The notes beneath the pieces are model-generated. The model did no database searches, was not told where the DNA came from, and saw only the letters and a list, made by a program, of their open reading frames with translations. A DNA stretch of 7,312 nt from Candidatus Zixiibacteriota bacterium (GTDB lineage: Bacteria; Zixibacteria; MSB-5A5; GN15; JACZUZ01): NCBI GenBank assembly GCA_022572905.1, contig JACZUZ010000090.1, forward strand, positions 1 to 7,312. The letters run 5' to 3'. The position numbers and the translations under genes were made by a program. Each line of letters opens with the position of its first letter. Position 1 is the stretch's first letter. Below, in pieces: positions 1 to 5,621 of this stretch.

Positions 1-333
1 ATCAATCCGCAGATGCATATCGTACGCATTTTTCTCAAAATGCAGGACGACAATAGCGCGGTCGCCGTTTGAATCGATCTCTCGGTCAGCTCTAACGATT
101 TTGCCAAATCCTTCATCGCTCCCGCCACTCCGCAACGATTCGCCGATATCAGACAACGAAACATCAATCAAGAATTTTGGACTGAAGTGTTTCCGGTAGC
201 TAACTGAATCCACCGCATTATAGGATGCAATCAAATTGTCTATGACCTGATTCATCCGATCGATCTGGTTTTCGGCGTGTGGTGATGTAGCCATAAACAC
301 GAGACCAAACAGCGCCATCGACGCTATTCTCAT
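1..333 (-). CDS. exported protein of uncertain function, 3' end outside window
   Basis: The reading frame is open from an ATG at 333 to the window edge (111 codons, no stop), so the C-terminus is missing. The protein begins MRIASMALFGLVFMATSPHA, a short positive start and hydrophobic stretch resembling a Sec signal peptide with likely cleavage near residue 20. The mature part (NQVIDNLIASYNAVDSVSYR, then FSPKF and a GGSDEGFGKI stretch) resembles the small NTF2-like domain (DUF3887 type) often found ahead of secreted serine hydrolases. That family call is recalled by pattern and is tentative. A purine-rich GAAAGGG lies 7 bases upstream of the ATG and supports this start. A 160-base gap with its own candidate promoter separates it from the mer operon, so it is probably transcribed independently. 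It could equally be a stand-alone periplasmic protein; only the sequence left of the window would tell. Confidence 0.6.
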   Translation of the reverse strand, partial: MRIASMALFGLVFMATSPHAENQIDRMNQVIDNLIASYNAVDSVSYRKHFSPKFLIDVSLSDIGESLRSGGSDEGFGKIVRADREIDSNGDRAIVVLHFEKNAYDMHLRID

Positions 334-428
334 ATCAATGCCCTTTCTTTTATTTATGCTGTCATGGTTAGGATTGTTCAATTTCTTCGATACCCTGACT
401 CACCATTACATCAGACGGCCTTTAGCAT

Positions 429-457
429 ACTATAAGGTTGCGTAGAAATTTGGTCTA
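429..457 (-). promoter_or_regulatory. candidate sigma70-type promoter for the exported protein
   Basis: On the minus strand a TAGACC box (452-457; 4 of 6 matches to TTGACA) lies 17 bases before TATAGT (429-434; 5 of 6 matches to TATAAT). Transcription would start near 422, giving a leader of roughly 90 bases before the ATG at 333. It sits in the gap after the mer operon, where a new transcription unit would need a start. The evidence is consensus match only. Confidence 0.35.
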
Positions 458-493
458 GATGGTAATTCCCCTTGAAACAAAGCAGAAAACCGA

Positions 494-919
494 TCAGGCG
501 CATTGGCATTCTATGTCTGAAGAGTCTGACAAATCTGAGTCATTTTCGCCCACCTGATACTCCTTGAAAGCCTTAAATGCCTTGATCGCCCAGGTTTCCC
601 CCACACATCCGCCCATTCCTGTCGCCACAGCCATAAACTCAGCAAACTCCTTATCGGTAACGCCCCGTTGGCACGCCTCGCGGGCATAGTATTTGACGCA
701 CGGCTCGCATCGGGCGCTCACCGACCATAGAGCAGCCGCCATTACTTTGTACTTGGCGGATACCTCTCCATCCGTGTAGATCGTTGTCATGCGCAATTTG
801 TTCATATGCGCTGTTGAGGCATGGGTTAGCTTACTAAACTCGGCCATGATATCAGGCGCTGAACCGCTCAATTCTGATTTATTCGATGTCACTTGGTCTA
901 TCCTTGTTTTAGTTATCAT
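494..919 (-). CDS. cysteine-rich carboxymuconolactone decarboxylase / AhpD-like protein in mer operon
   Basis: This 141-residue protein has the all-helical CMD/AhpD fold pattern. A helix (about 53-70) leads into the C71-E-P-C74 redox motif, followed by a Gly-Val-Thr turn, the EFAEFMAVATGMGG helix and a C-terminal helix. In AhpD the CxxC works with a Glu 12 residues before the first Cys and a His 4 residues after the second. Here those positions are Val59 and Tyr78, so the classical proton relay is absent. Further cysteines are at 83, 105, 138 and 140, the last two forming a CQC tail after an acidic Asp/Ser linker. It has no signal peptide and is presumably cytoplasmic. The gene follows merTP after 31 bases on the same strand, so it is probably co-transcribed from the MerR-controlled promoter. 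No strong Shine-Dalgarno precedes the ATG at 919; Met25 is an alternative but has none either. Inferred roles are a thiol oxidoreductase or a metal-thiol carrier; a true decarboxylase is unlikely. Confidence 0.85.
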   Translation of the reverse strand: MITKTRIDQVTSNKSELSGSAPDIMAEFSKLTHASTAHMNKLRMTTIYTDGEVSAKYKVMAAALWSVSARCEPCVKYYAREACQRGVTDKEFAEFMAVATGMGGCVGETWAIKAFKAFKEYQVGENDSDLSDSSDIECQCA

Positions 920-950
920 TATTAGATGATTGCCGGATACTCGACTGGCC

Positions 951-1541
951 TCAGTTGTTCTCTATTAGAACTCCATTGTACCCAACGCTCTTGAGCGCTT
1001 CTTGAATAGTTGCCGTGTCCAGTTTCTCGCCTCCATACCAAACATACGCCTTGCCATCGACAAAACTTGATTTGGCGCTGTCTACCAGACCCGTAGCCAT
1101 TATTGATCCATCTATCGCAATCTCACATCCACCGCAGGTCATGCCGTCTATATTATATACTGCGTAGTGCGTCGTAATTGGTGTCTGTGAAACATCTATT
1201 TTTTCAACGTCAAGCACATACGGATAGACAGACCAAGACAAGAACCCGAATACCACGACTGTCGAAACAACCAGCATTGTCTTCGTAAATTTTTCATTCA
1301 CCATCTTGCAGGCGGTACTTGAACACTTCCTTTTCTCCTTGAAGTAGAGATAATAGGACGTTCCTACACCGACAATAGCCAAAGGCAAAATATACCATTT
1401 GAAAGACCCAAGCGTCGTTGAAAATCCCGCAAATCCTGCGGTACCCACGCCAATCATTGTAAGGCCCAACAGAATCAATGGTGGCACACAGCAAGACGAC
1501 GCAGCTAGCGCCGAAAGAATTGAAACTTTCTTGGCGTCCAT
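951..1541 (-). CDS. merTP: mercuric ion transport fusion protein MerTP
   Basis: This 196-residue inner-membrane protein fuses a MerT-like transporter to a MerP-like heavy-metal domain. Helix 1 (about 8-35) carries the vicinal pair Cys17-Cys18 followed by Pro-Pro, the MerT Hg(II)-binding signature. Helix 2 spans about 48-66. The lysine-rich cytoplasmic loop carries Cys73 and Cys78, equivalent to the second MerT pair, and helix 3 spans about 87-110. After a short linker, residues 122-196 form an HMA domain with GMTCGGC (Cys136, Cys139), expected in the periplasm behind the third helix. In the known family Hg(II) passes from the MerP cysteines to the helix-1 pair and then to the loop pair. The start lies 1 base after the merR stop, with GGAG about 9 bases upstream inside merR, so translation is probably coupled. 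Separate merT and merP genes are more usual; fused forms are known. Confidence 0.92.
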   Translation of the reverse strand: MDAKKVSILSALAASSCCVPPLILLGLTMIGVGTAGFAGFSTTLGSFKWYILPLAIVGVGTSYYLYFKEKRKCSSTACKMVNEKFTKTMLVVSTVVVFGFLSWSVYPYVLDVEKIDVSQTPITTHYAVYNIDGMTCGGCEIAIDGSIMATGLVDSAKSSFVDGKAYVWYGGEKLDTATIQEALKSVGYNGVLIENN

Positions 1542-1542
1542 T

Positions 1543-1953
1543 TTATTTTACTCCGTTATTAGTGTCACTTAGCAGATTTTCCACAAACGGGCAGCGCACA
1601 GAATCCGGATTTTCTTCGCAGAGAGATTGAAGCTCGCTCAGGGATCTCTCAATCGATTGGAGATGCACAATCTTCTCGCGTACTTCCTCCAGTTTTTCCC
1701 GCGCGAATTCGGCGATCTCACCACAGTTTTTGGTTCCGACGCTTGATAGGTCAATAAGTTTCTTAATATCTTTGAGCGTGAGGCCAATTGACTTCGCTTT
1801 GCGAATGAAATTAAGCTGTCCAATCGTGCACTCATCATATACACGATATCCGGCTGGGGTGCGGTTGGGCGCATCCAGAAGATTCAGGGATTCATAGTAC
1901 CTGATTGTCTGCCTGTCGACTCCGCTCTTTTCCGCTAATACGCCTATTTTCAT
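1543..1953 (-). CDS. merR: MerR-family Hg(II)-responsive transcriptional regulator
   Basis: This 136-residue regulator has a MerR-type winged helix-turn-helix at residues 1-70 (IGVLAEKSGVDRQTIRYYE, then the R-T-P-A-G-Y-R-V-Y wing), a long dimerisation helix (about 80-111) and a C-terminal metal loop. Three cysteines, Cys77, Cys112 and Cys121, are spaced 35 and 9 residues apart. This matches the spacing of Cys82, Cys117 and Cys126 that bind Hg(II) trigonally in Tn501 MerR, and the surrounding N-C-G-E and V-R-C-P-F text also matches. That makes mercury the best ligand guess over Cu, Zn, Cd or redox sensing. Cys42, in the DNA-binding domain, is extra. A GGAGGA site 7 bases before the ATG fixes the start. 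It is the first gene of the operon and is followed by merTP after 1 base, so it should autoregulate through the upstream dyad region. In this family apo-MerR holds the promoter underwound and Hg(II) switches it on. Confidence 0.93.
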   Translation of the reverse strand: MKIGVLAEKSGVDRQTIRYYESLNLLDAPNRTPAGYRVYDECTIGQLNFIRKAKSIGLTLKDIKKLIDLSSVGTKNCGEIAEFAREKLEEVREKIVHLQSIERSLSELQSLCEENPDSVRCPFVENLLSDTNNGVK

Positions 1954-1960
1954 CTATCAT

Positions 1961-1966
1961 TCCTCC
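1961..1966 (-). promoter_or_regulatory. ribosome binding site of merR
   Basis: GGAGGA on the minus strand lies 7 bases before the merR ATG at 1953. It is a near-consensus Shine-Dalgarno site and settles the merR start. Confidence 0.8.
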
Positions 1967-1977
1967 ACGTCTATTCC

Positions 1978-2015
1978 ACCCTACAGTATATACAGTGTAT
2001 AGTAGGCTATAAGGT
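1978..2015 (-). promoter_or_regulatory. candidate MerR operator/promoter (overlapping dyads)
   Basis: This AT-rich stretch upstream of merR is full of dyad symmetry. TATACA-g-TGTATA is a perfect 6+1+6 palindrome (1989-2001), TATAG-tagg-CTATA is a second one (1998-2011), and the outer ends ACC and GGT of 1978-2015 continue a looser 38-base symmetry. A TATACT -10-like box for the minus strand is at 1985-1990. No good TTGACA-like box is found at 16 to 20 bases from it, which is compatible with an activator-dependent MerR-family promoter but does not prove one. The position, 25 bases or more ahead of the first gene of the operon, fits an autoregulated mer promoter. The operator assignment is inference. 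Confidence 0.5.
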
Positions 2016-2045
2016 TTCGGTTCGAGGAGATTTTTTGAAGAAATC

Positions 2046-2260
2046 ACGCTAGCTGAGACAAGGATATGTACGACAGTCATTTACGTAATCGAGACCTCGG
2101 CTGTCGAGTCGATTCTATTTGTAACTTGTTGTCACATAATAAAATTGGATAGCGGGAGGCCACAATTACGTCAAGCGCGGCATTTCGCTCCAAAAATTGA
2201 ACTCTCTTACAAAGTCACGTAAGTGATTGCAAACCAGAGGTATATGGACCAACAAACCGC
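2046..2260. other. intergenic stretch with no recognisable gene
   Basis: This is the middle of the 402-base gap between merR and the S33 hydrolase. I see no open frame with a ribosome site and no RNA gene. It holds small palindromes only: TTACGTAA at 2081-2088 and TCAC-GTAA-GTGA at 2215-2226. A weak promoter-like pair, TTGTAA (2119-2124) and TAAAAT (2140-2145), is only 15 bases apart. The GGGAGG at 2154-2159 has no start codon at a usable distance. Confidence 0.5.
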
Positions 2261-2288
2261 TTGACTATATCGATTGCAAGCCTAATTT
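2261..2288 (+). promoter_or_regulatory. candidate promoter of the S33 hydrolase gene
   Basis: TTGACT (2261-2266; 5 of 6 matches to consensus) is followed after 16 bases by TAATTT (2283-2288; 3 of 6). The -35 is good and the -10 is weak. A start near 2295 would give a leader of about 60 bases before the ATG at 2356. Confidence 0.4.
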
Positions 2289-2343
2289 AAGAACTGGTTA
2301 AACTATTCGAGGCAGGTCAGTGACTCTATTCCTCTACCTAATT

Positions 2344-2348
2344 AGGAG
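2344..2348 (+). promoter_or_regulatory. ribosome binding site that fixes the S33 hydrolase start
   Basis: AGGAG lies 7 bases before the ATG at 2356. This favours that ATG over the in-frame GTG at 2320, whose product would put 12 extra residues in front of a clean signal peptide. Confidence 0.75.
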
Positions 2349-2355
2349 ACTCAGA

Positions 2356-3393
2356 ATGAAGAAAAATCTAATACTTGTAGTTTGTATCATGGCCTTTTAC
2401 GGCTGTGCCAACACACACTCTTCGGACATCAAGGCTCCGGCAAGTTACCTGGACAACTCCGGCCGTGATGACGCGCTAAGCGGCGGTGTTAAGATGATTC
2501 CCATAGAGACGCCAAAGGGAAGTTTTCGGGTGTGGACCAAACGCATTGGAAACAATCCGCGCATAAAGGTTCTTCTCTTGCACGGAGGTCCGGGTGCGAC
2601 GCACGAATATCTTGAAGCGTTCGACAGCTACTTTCCTTCAGCGAGTATCGAGTATTATTATTACGACCAGCTTGGCTCCTATTACAGCGACCAGCCAGAC
2701 GAGACGGAGCTTTGGAACTTACCACGCTTTGTGGAGGAAGTGGAGCAGGTGCGCCAAGCGCTCGGATTGGATAAAGAGAACTTCTATCTTTATGGACATT
2801 CATGGGGCGGTATTCTTGCTATCGAATACGCGCTGAAATATCAGCAGAATCTCAAAGGAATAATTATTTCCAATATGATGGCAAGTATTCCTGCCTATAA
2901 CGAATACGCAGAGACAGTACTGATGCCAGCTATGGATCAGGAAGCGCTGGCTGAGATAAAGGCTTACGAGGAGGGTGAGGACTACGAGAATCCACGATAC
3001 TTAGAACTGCTAATTGAGCATCACTATGTTCACCATATTCTGCGGATGCCTCTGGCCGAATGGCCAGACCCGGTAAATCGCGCTTTCTTTAGGCACTTGA
3101 ACCACGCTGTTTATGTGCTAATGCAGGGTCCAAGCGAACTTGGCGCCAGTGGCATACTTGTCGACTGGGATCGAACTGCTGATCTGGGAGCGATAACAGT
3201 TCCAACCCTGGTCATTGGCGCGAAGCACGACTCGATGGACCCCAAGCACATGGAATGGATGGCGAGCGCATTCCAAAAAGGACGATACCTTTACTGTCCA
3301 AACGGCAGTCATTGCGCTCTGTATGATGATCAAAAGTCGTATTTCAAAGGGTTGATCAAGTTTATTCTTGACGTTGATAGCGGTGGTCTTTGA
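2356..3393 (+). CDS. proline iminopeptidase-like alpha/beta hydrolase (S33), putative lipoprotein
   Basis: This 345-residue protein is numbered from the ATG at 2356. It starts with MKKNLILVVCIMAFYGC, a lipoprotein-type signal with candidate lipid-anchored Cys17; the -3 residue is Phe, so the lipobox is imperfect. The mature part has the full S33 pattern: HGGPG oxyanion motif (76-80), a tyrosine-rich strand into YYDQLGS, nucleophile elbow GHSWGG with Ser149, a cap region (about 175-270), Asp292 in GAKHDSMDP, and His319 in GSHCALYDD. These complete a Ser-Asp-His triad. S33 peptidases release N-terminal proline or other residues from short peptides; substrate choice here cannot be read from sequence. 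Export to the periplasm or outer membrane is unusual, since classical proline iminopeptidases are cytoplasmic. It is transcribed alone, away from merR and towards the convergent PiT gene. A secreted hydrolase or esterase of the same fold is the alternative. Confidence 0.88.
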   Translation: MKKNLILVVCIMAFYGCANTHSSDIKAPASYLDNSGRDDALSGGVKMIPIETPKGSFRVWTKRIGNNPRIKVLLLHGGPGATHEYLEAFDSYFPSASIEYYYYDQLGSYYSDQPDETELWNLPRFVEEVEQVRQALGLDKENFYLYGHSWGGILAIEYALKYQQNLKGIIISNMMASIPAYNEYAETVLMPAMDQEALAEIKAYEEGEDYENPRYLELLIEHHYVHHILRMPLAEWPDPVNRAFFRHLNHAVYVLMQGPSELGASGILVDWDRTADLGAITVPTLVIGAKHDSMDPKHMEWMASAFQKGRYLYCPNGSHCALYDDQKSYFKGLIKFILDVDSGGL

Positions 3394-3525
3394 TTATCCG
3401 CATAACAAATAGAACTTCAGTTAAAGTGACCGTATCAAGGAACGCCTCCGAAAGACGGGTTTAGTAGTTTTGTAGCGATGGATGGAATTGAACCTCCAAA
3501 ATGCCTTTGCCCGAACTTTAGAGTT

Positions 3526-3543
3526 AAAAAAGGTGGCCTTTTC
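3526..3543 (-). terminator. weak intrinsic terminator-like hairpin between convergent genes
   Basis: On the minus strand AAAAGG, loop CCA, CCTTTT form a 6-base stem followed by more Ts (a six-T run overall). Only two pairs are GC, so the hairpin is weak. It begins directly after a TAA at 3544-3546 that closes the open frame continuing past the PiT stop. Being A-rich on one side and T-rich on the other, it could act in both directions between the converging hydrolase and permease genes. Confidence 0.4.
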
Positions 3544-3645
3544 TTACATCAGTTTCCGTGTAATGATTAATAGTATAATCCCTGCGCCATTCACAAATGC
3601 TAAGAAGACAAATACATCTTCGTCTATGAATTTTTGTGCGAGATA
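3544..3645 (-). other. in-frame open extension downstream of the PiT stop codon
   Basis: Directly after the TAA of the permease (3646-3648), the same frame stays open for 33 codons and ends at TAA 3544-3546. It translates as YLAQKFIDED, then a hydrophobic stretch (VFVFLAFVNGAGIILLIIT) closed by R-K-L-M, which looks like a transmembrane helix followed by positive charge. No ATG, GTG or TTG precedes the hydrophobic part in this frame, so it is not an obvious separate gene. It may be a lost C-terminal helix cut off by a nonsense change, a readthrough extension, or chance: about one in five random frames would stay open this long. Confidence 0.35.
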
Positions 3646-4767
3646 TTATTTTGAGAAAAGCGCCAGGTAGCTGGTTGCGGCGATTATAGCGGCGATGGGG
3701 AGTGTGAGCGCCCATGACGCAACAATTTTGCCGATCACGCGATAGTTGGCTTGCGAGTTTACAATTCCGATTCCGAAAAGCGAACCAACTGCAACGTGCG
3801 TAGTGGAAACCGGCAAACCGAATTTACTGGCAAGGATAACCAGAGCGCCAGTGACAATGTTTGCGGAGAATCCCTGGCCGTGATTCATCGTAGTAATGTC
3901 CCGACTCATAACATAGGCGACTTTACGGGCGCTAAATAATCCTCCGCAAGCCATCGCCATTGAAATAGCAATCATTCCATAGTGTATATCCAGGACCGGA
4001 ATAACCAATAACAAACCCATAATTTTGGGAGTGTCATTAAGCGCACGAGCGAAACATACCAGCCCTGCGCTCAAGAAATGTAATGTGTCAAGCGCTTTCT
4101 GTGCGTTGATTCCAAAATACGAGCCGCTATATCTTTCGATACAGTCTTGTTCAATTGCGATTGTTGCCTGAATCGAGTTCATTTTCCCCATTTGTAACTG
4201 AGGCGCTTCCGCCGAAATTGGTACCAATTGCAGAGAGTCACCAACACAAACGCAGGTCTCTTTAGTGACTCCAAGTTTCAAGCGCGCGTATTTGAAGATC
4301 AAGTAGACTACCGCCGCCAGCGCCGCCGCGATTAGAGGACTGAATGCCAGCGGCGCCAGGAAAGTTCCGCCAAGCGCAGAAAGATTCAACGTCTGCCAGT
4401 TTGCAGACAGCCCGGAACCGACAAGCGCTCCGACTATTGAATGAGTAGTGGAAATGGGAAAGCCAAAAATTGTGGCGAGGATAACCGTCGCGCCAGCGCC
4501 AAGCGCCACCGTTAGGATAAACTCCGGAGAGCCTGCCAACTCCGGCGTAACCAGCCCCCTGCCTGAAAACGCTTCGATCAACCGGGACGCAAGAACAACT
4601 GAAAATAAGGAGCCGAGTACAGTAGTCGCGGTAGCCCAGTAAAGGCTCGTCTTGTAACCAGCCGTCCGGCTAGAAAATAGTGTGGCGACGCCTTTGAAAT
4701 TGTCATTGGCTCCGTTGGCGTAGGAAAGGAAAATAGCTGCGAAAAAAAGGGAAGCGGTTAGGATCAT
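3646..4767 (-). CDS. PiT-family inorganic phosphate permease
   Basis: This 373-residue polytopic membrane protein has the inverted-repeat design of the PiT/PHO4 family. The first repeat holds YANGANDNFKG (16-26) and GFPISTTHSIVG (102-113). A cytoplasmic loop (about 162-230) with CVCVGDS at 172-178 follows. The second repeat holds CFARALNDTPKI (238-249) and GLPVSTTHVAVG (317-328). The paired GAND/ALND asparagine-aspartate motifs and the paired P-x-STTH motifs are the family's phosphate and cation site elements. Transport is expected to be inward phosphate, driven by protons or sodium; arsenate is a common side substrate. Length is at the short end compared with E. coli PitA (499 residues), mostly through a small central loop. 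No DUF47 accessory gene is adjacent. The ATG at 4767 has only a weak A-rich ribosome site, but an in-frame stop 18 bases upstream rules out an ATG further back. A 33-codon open extension follows the stop. Confidence 0.92.
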   Translation of the reverse strand: MILTASLFFAAIFLSYANGANDNFKGVATLFSSRTAGYKTSLYWATATTVLGSLFSVVLASRLIEAFSGRGLVTPELAGSPEFILTVALGAGATVILATIFGFPISTTHSIVGALVGSGLSANWQTLNLSALGGTFLAPLAFSPLIAAALAAVVYLIFKYARLKLGVTKETCVCVGDSLQLVPISAEAPQLQMGKMNSIQATIAIEQDCIERYSGSYFGINAQKALDTLHFLSAGLVCFARALNDTPKIMGLLLVIPVLDIHYGMIAISMAMACGGLFSARKVAYVMSRDITTMNHGQGFSANIVTGALVILASKFGLPVSTTHVAVGSLFGIGIVNSQANYRVIGKIVASWALTLPIAAIIAATSYLALFSK

Positions 4768-4781
4768 TATTTTCTTGCTTA

Positions 4782-4794
4782 AGCCATTTAGGCT
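4782..4794 (-). repeat. small hairpin just upstream of the PiT start
   Basis: AGCC-taaat-GGCT on the minus strand ends 14 bases before the PiT ATG. A second small hairpin (GCCG-ctt-CGGC) lies a little further upstream near 4812-4832. Together they could fold in the leader, but I recognise no riboswitch, and I found no confident promoter in the 238 bases between the PiT and GPx genes. Confidence 0.25.
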
Positions 4795-4950
4795 ACTCGA
4801 TGTTCAACAGGCGCCGAAGCGGCTATCTCCTGTTTTCTTTCGACATATCTTCCTGCCAACAAATCTTCCCCCAACATAGGTTGATTCGATTTGGAAGTAG
4901 TATTAAGATCGACCTGGCCTTTGCGAAAATTGTAAAAACAAACATCGAGC

Positions 4951-4980
4951 AAAAACGATCTTGCTCAAGAAGCGCAAGAT
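4951..4980 (-). terminator. intrinsic terminator of the dipeptidase-GPx operon
   Basis: On the minus strand ATCTTGC (4974-4980) and GCAAGAT (4958-4964) form a perfect 7-base stem with a 9-base loop, followed after CG by a TTTTT run (4951-4955). It starts 25 bases past the GPx stop codon, where an operon terminator is expected. Confidence 0.65.
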
Positions 4981-5005
4981 AAAGAAGTATATTGCGGGCT
5001 TATAA

Positions 5006-5608
5006 CTACAAGACACCCAAAATCTCAGCCTGAAGCTCTTCGGAGAGAGGTTTGGTTTTTGATCCAAAGCGAGCCACTAGTTTTCCATCGCGATTTAGCA
5101 AGAACTTCGAGAAGTTCCATTTTATCTCTCCGGTGATGTCGGAGTTTTCGGTTAGCTCTGTAAATAGCGGGTGTTTGTCTTCTCCGGCGACGCTGACTTT
5201 GGCCATCATTGGGAAAGTTACATTAAACTGTGATGTACAGAATTCAAGAATCTCATCGTTAGTTCCCGGTTCCTGGGAGCCGAAATTATTGGCGGGAAAA
5301 CCTATTACGACTAACCCTTTGTCTTTGTGTTTGCTATAAAGCTCCTCCAACCCAGCGTATTGCGGAGTGAATCCGCATTCGCTGGCGACGTTTACGATTA
5401 AAATCGCATGACCGGCAAAATCTTCCAGACTTGTCTTGTCGCCGGTAATTGTTTCAAATGAAATCGACTGTACATTGTTTTGTGGCATAGTTTGATTCTC
5501 TTCGATTGTTGTTTGCTTTTTACTATTTTTCGAAGTGGTCTCGGTGTCTCCAGCGCATGACGCACCGAAGAGCGTCACTACCAAAAGCGCTGTTAGTATG
5601 TTTTTCAT
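5006..5608 (-). CDS. glutathione peroxidase-family thiol peroxidase, putative lipoprotein
   Basis: This 200-residue protein is numbered from the ATG at 5608. MKNILTALLVVTLFGASC is a lipoprotein-type signal with candidate anchor Cys18, then a polar linker to about residue 45. The GPx fold follows: peroxidatic Cys78 in NVASECGFT, FPANNFGSQEPG (104-115), Cys124 in ILEFC as likely resolving cysteine, and the Trp164-Asn165 pair in KWNFSKF. Compared with the usual FPCNQFG motif, Cys is Ala106 and the tetrad Gln is Asn108. Having Cys78 and Cys124 but no selenocysteine suggests a thioredoxin-type electron donor rather than glutathione. It would reduce peroxides at the cell envelope. AAGGA 8 bases before 5608 fixes this start, although the frame is open up to 5704 inside the upstream gene. 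The gap to the dipeptidase stop is 13 bases, so the two genes are one operon, ended by the hairpin at 4951-4980. Confidence 0.9.
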   Translation of the reverse strand: MKNILTALLVVTLFGASCAGDTETTSKNSKKQTTIEENQTMPQNNVQSISFETITGDKTSLEDFAGHAILIVNVASECGFTPQYAGLEELYSKHKDKGLVVIGFPANNFGSQEPGTNDEILEFCTSQFNVTFPMMAKVSVAGEDKHPLFTELTENSDITGEIKWNFSKFLLNRDGKLVARFGSKTKPLSEELQAEILGVL

Positions 5609-5616
5609 TTTGATCG

Positions 5617-5621
5617 TCCTT
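5617..5621 (-). promoter_or_regulatory. ribosome binding site that fixes the GPx start
   Basis: AAGGA lies 8 bases before the ATG at 5608, exactly ahead of the lipoprotein signal peptide. It overrules the longer in-frame start at 5704, which would hide the signal behind 32 residues. Confidence 0.7.

Noticed and set aside
489..506. Terminator overlapping the CMD stop codon
   Set aside because: CCAAT/ATCGG pairs with a mismatch in a 5-base stem followed by only four Ts, and it overlaps the stop codon. Too weak to call.
1892..2080. Minus-strand 62-codon frame across the mer promoter
   Set aside because: It overlaps merR and its operator in another frame, and its product has no domain-like pattern.
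2320..2355. Upstream GTG start for the S33 hydrolase
   Set aside because: No ribosome site stands in front of it, and it would add 12 residues ahead of a clean lipoprotein signal. AGGAG at 2344-2348 points to the ATG at 2356.
3441..3470. Terminator just after the S33 hydrolase gene
   Set aside because: TCCG-aaaga-CGGG gives only a 4-base stem, and the following T-rich stretch is interrupted by A and G.
3475..3500. tRNA- or tmRNA-like T-arm on the minus strand (GGTTCAATTCC)
   Set aside because: The flanking bases do not form a full 5-base T-stem, no matching acceptor, anticodon or D stem is found upstream, and there is no CCA end. It is a chance match.
3482..3670. Plus-strand 62-codon frame between the hydrolase and PiT genes
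   Set aside because: No Shine-Dalgarno site at 3482 and no family pattern. It runs into the PiT 3' end on the opposite strand.
4800..4982. Small plus-strand gene between the PiT and GPx genes
   Set aside because: No ribosome site, low-complexity basic product with no recognisable pattern, and it overlaps the terminator hairpin of the opposite strand.
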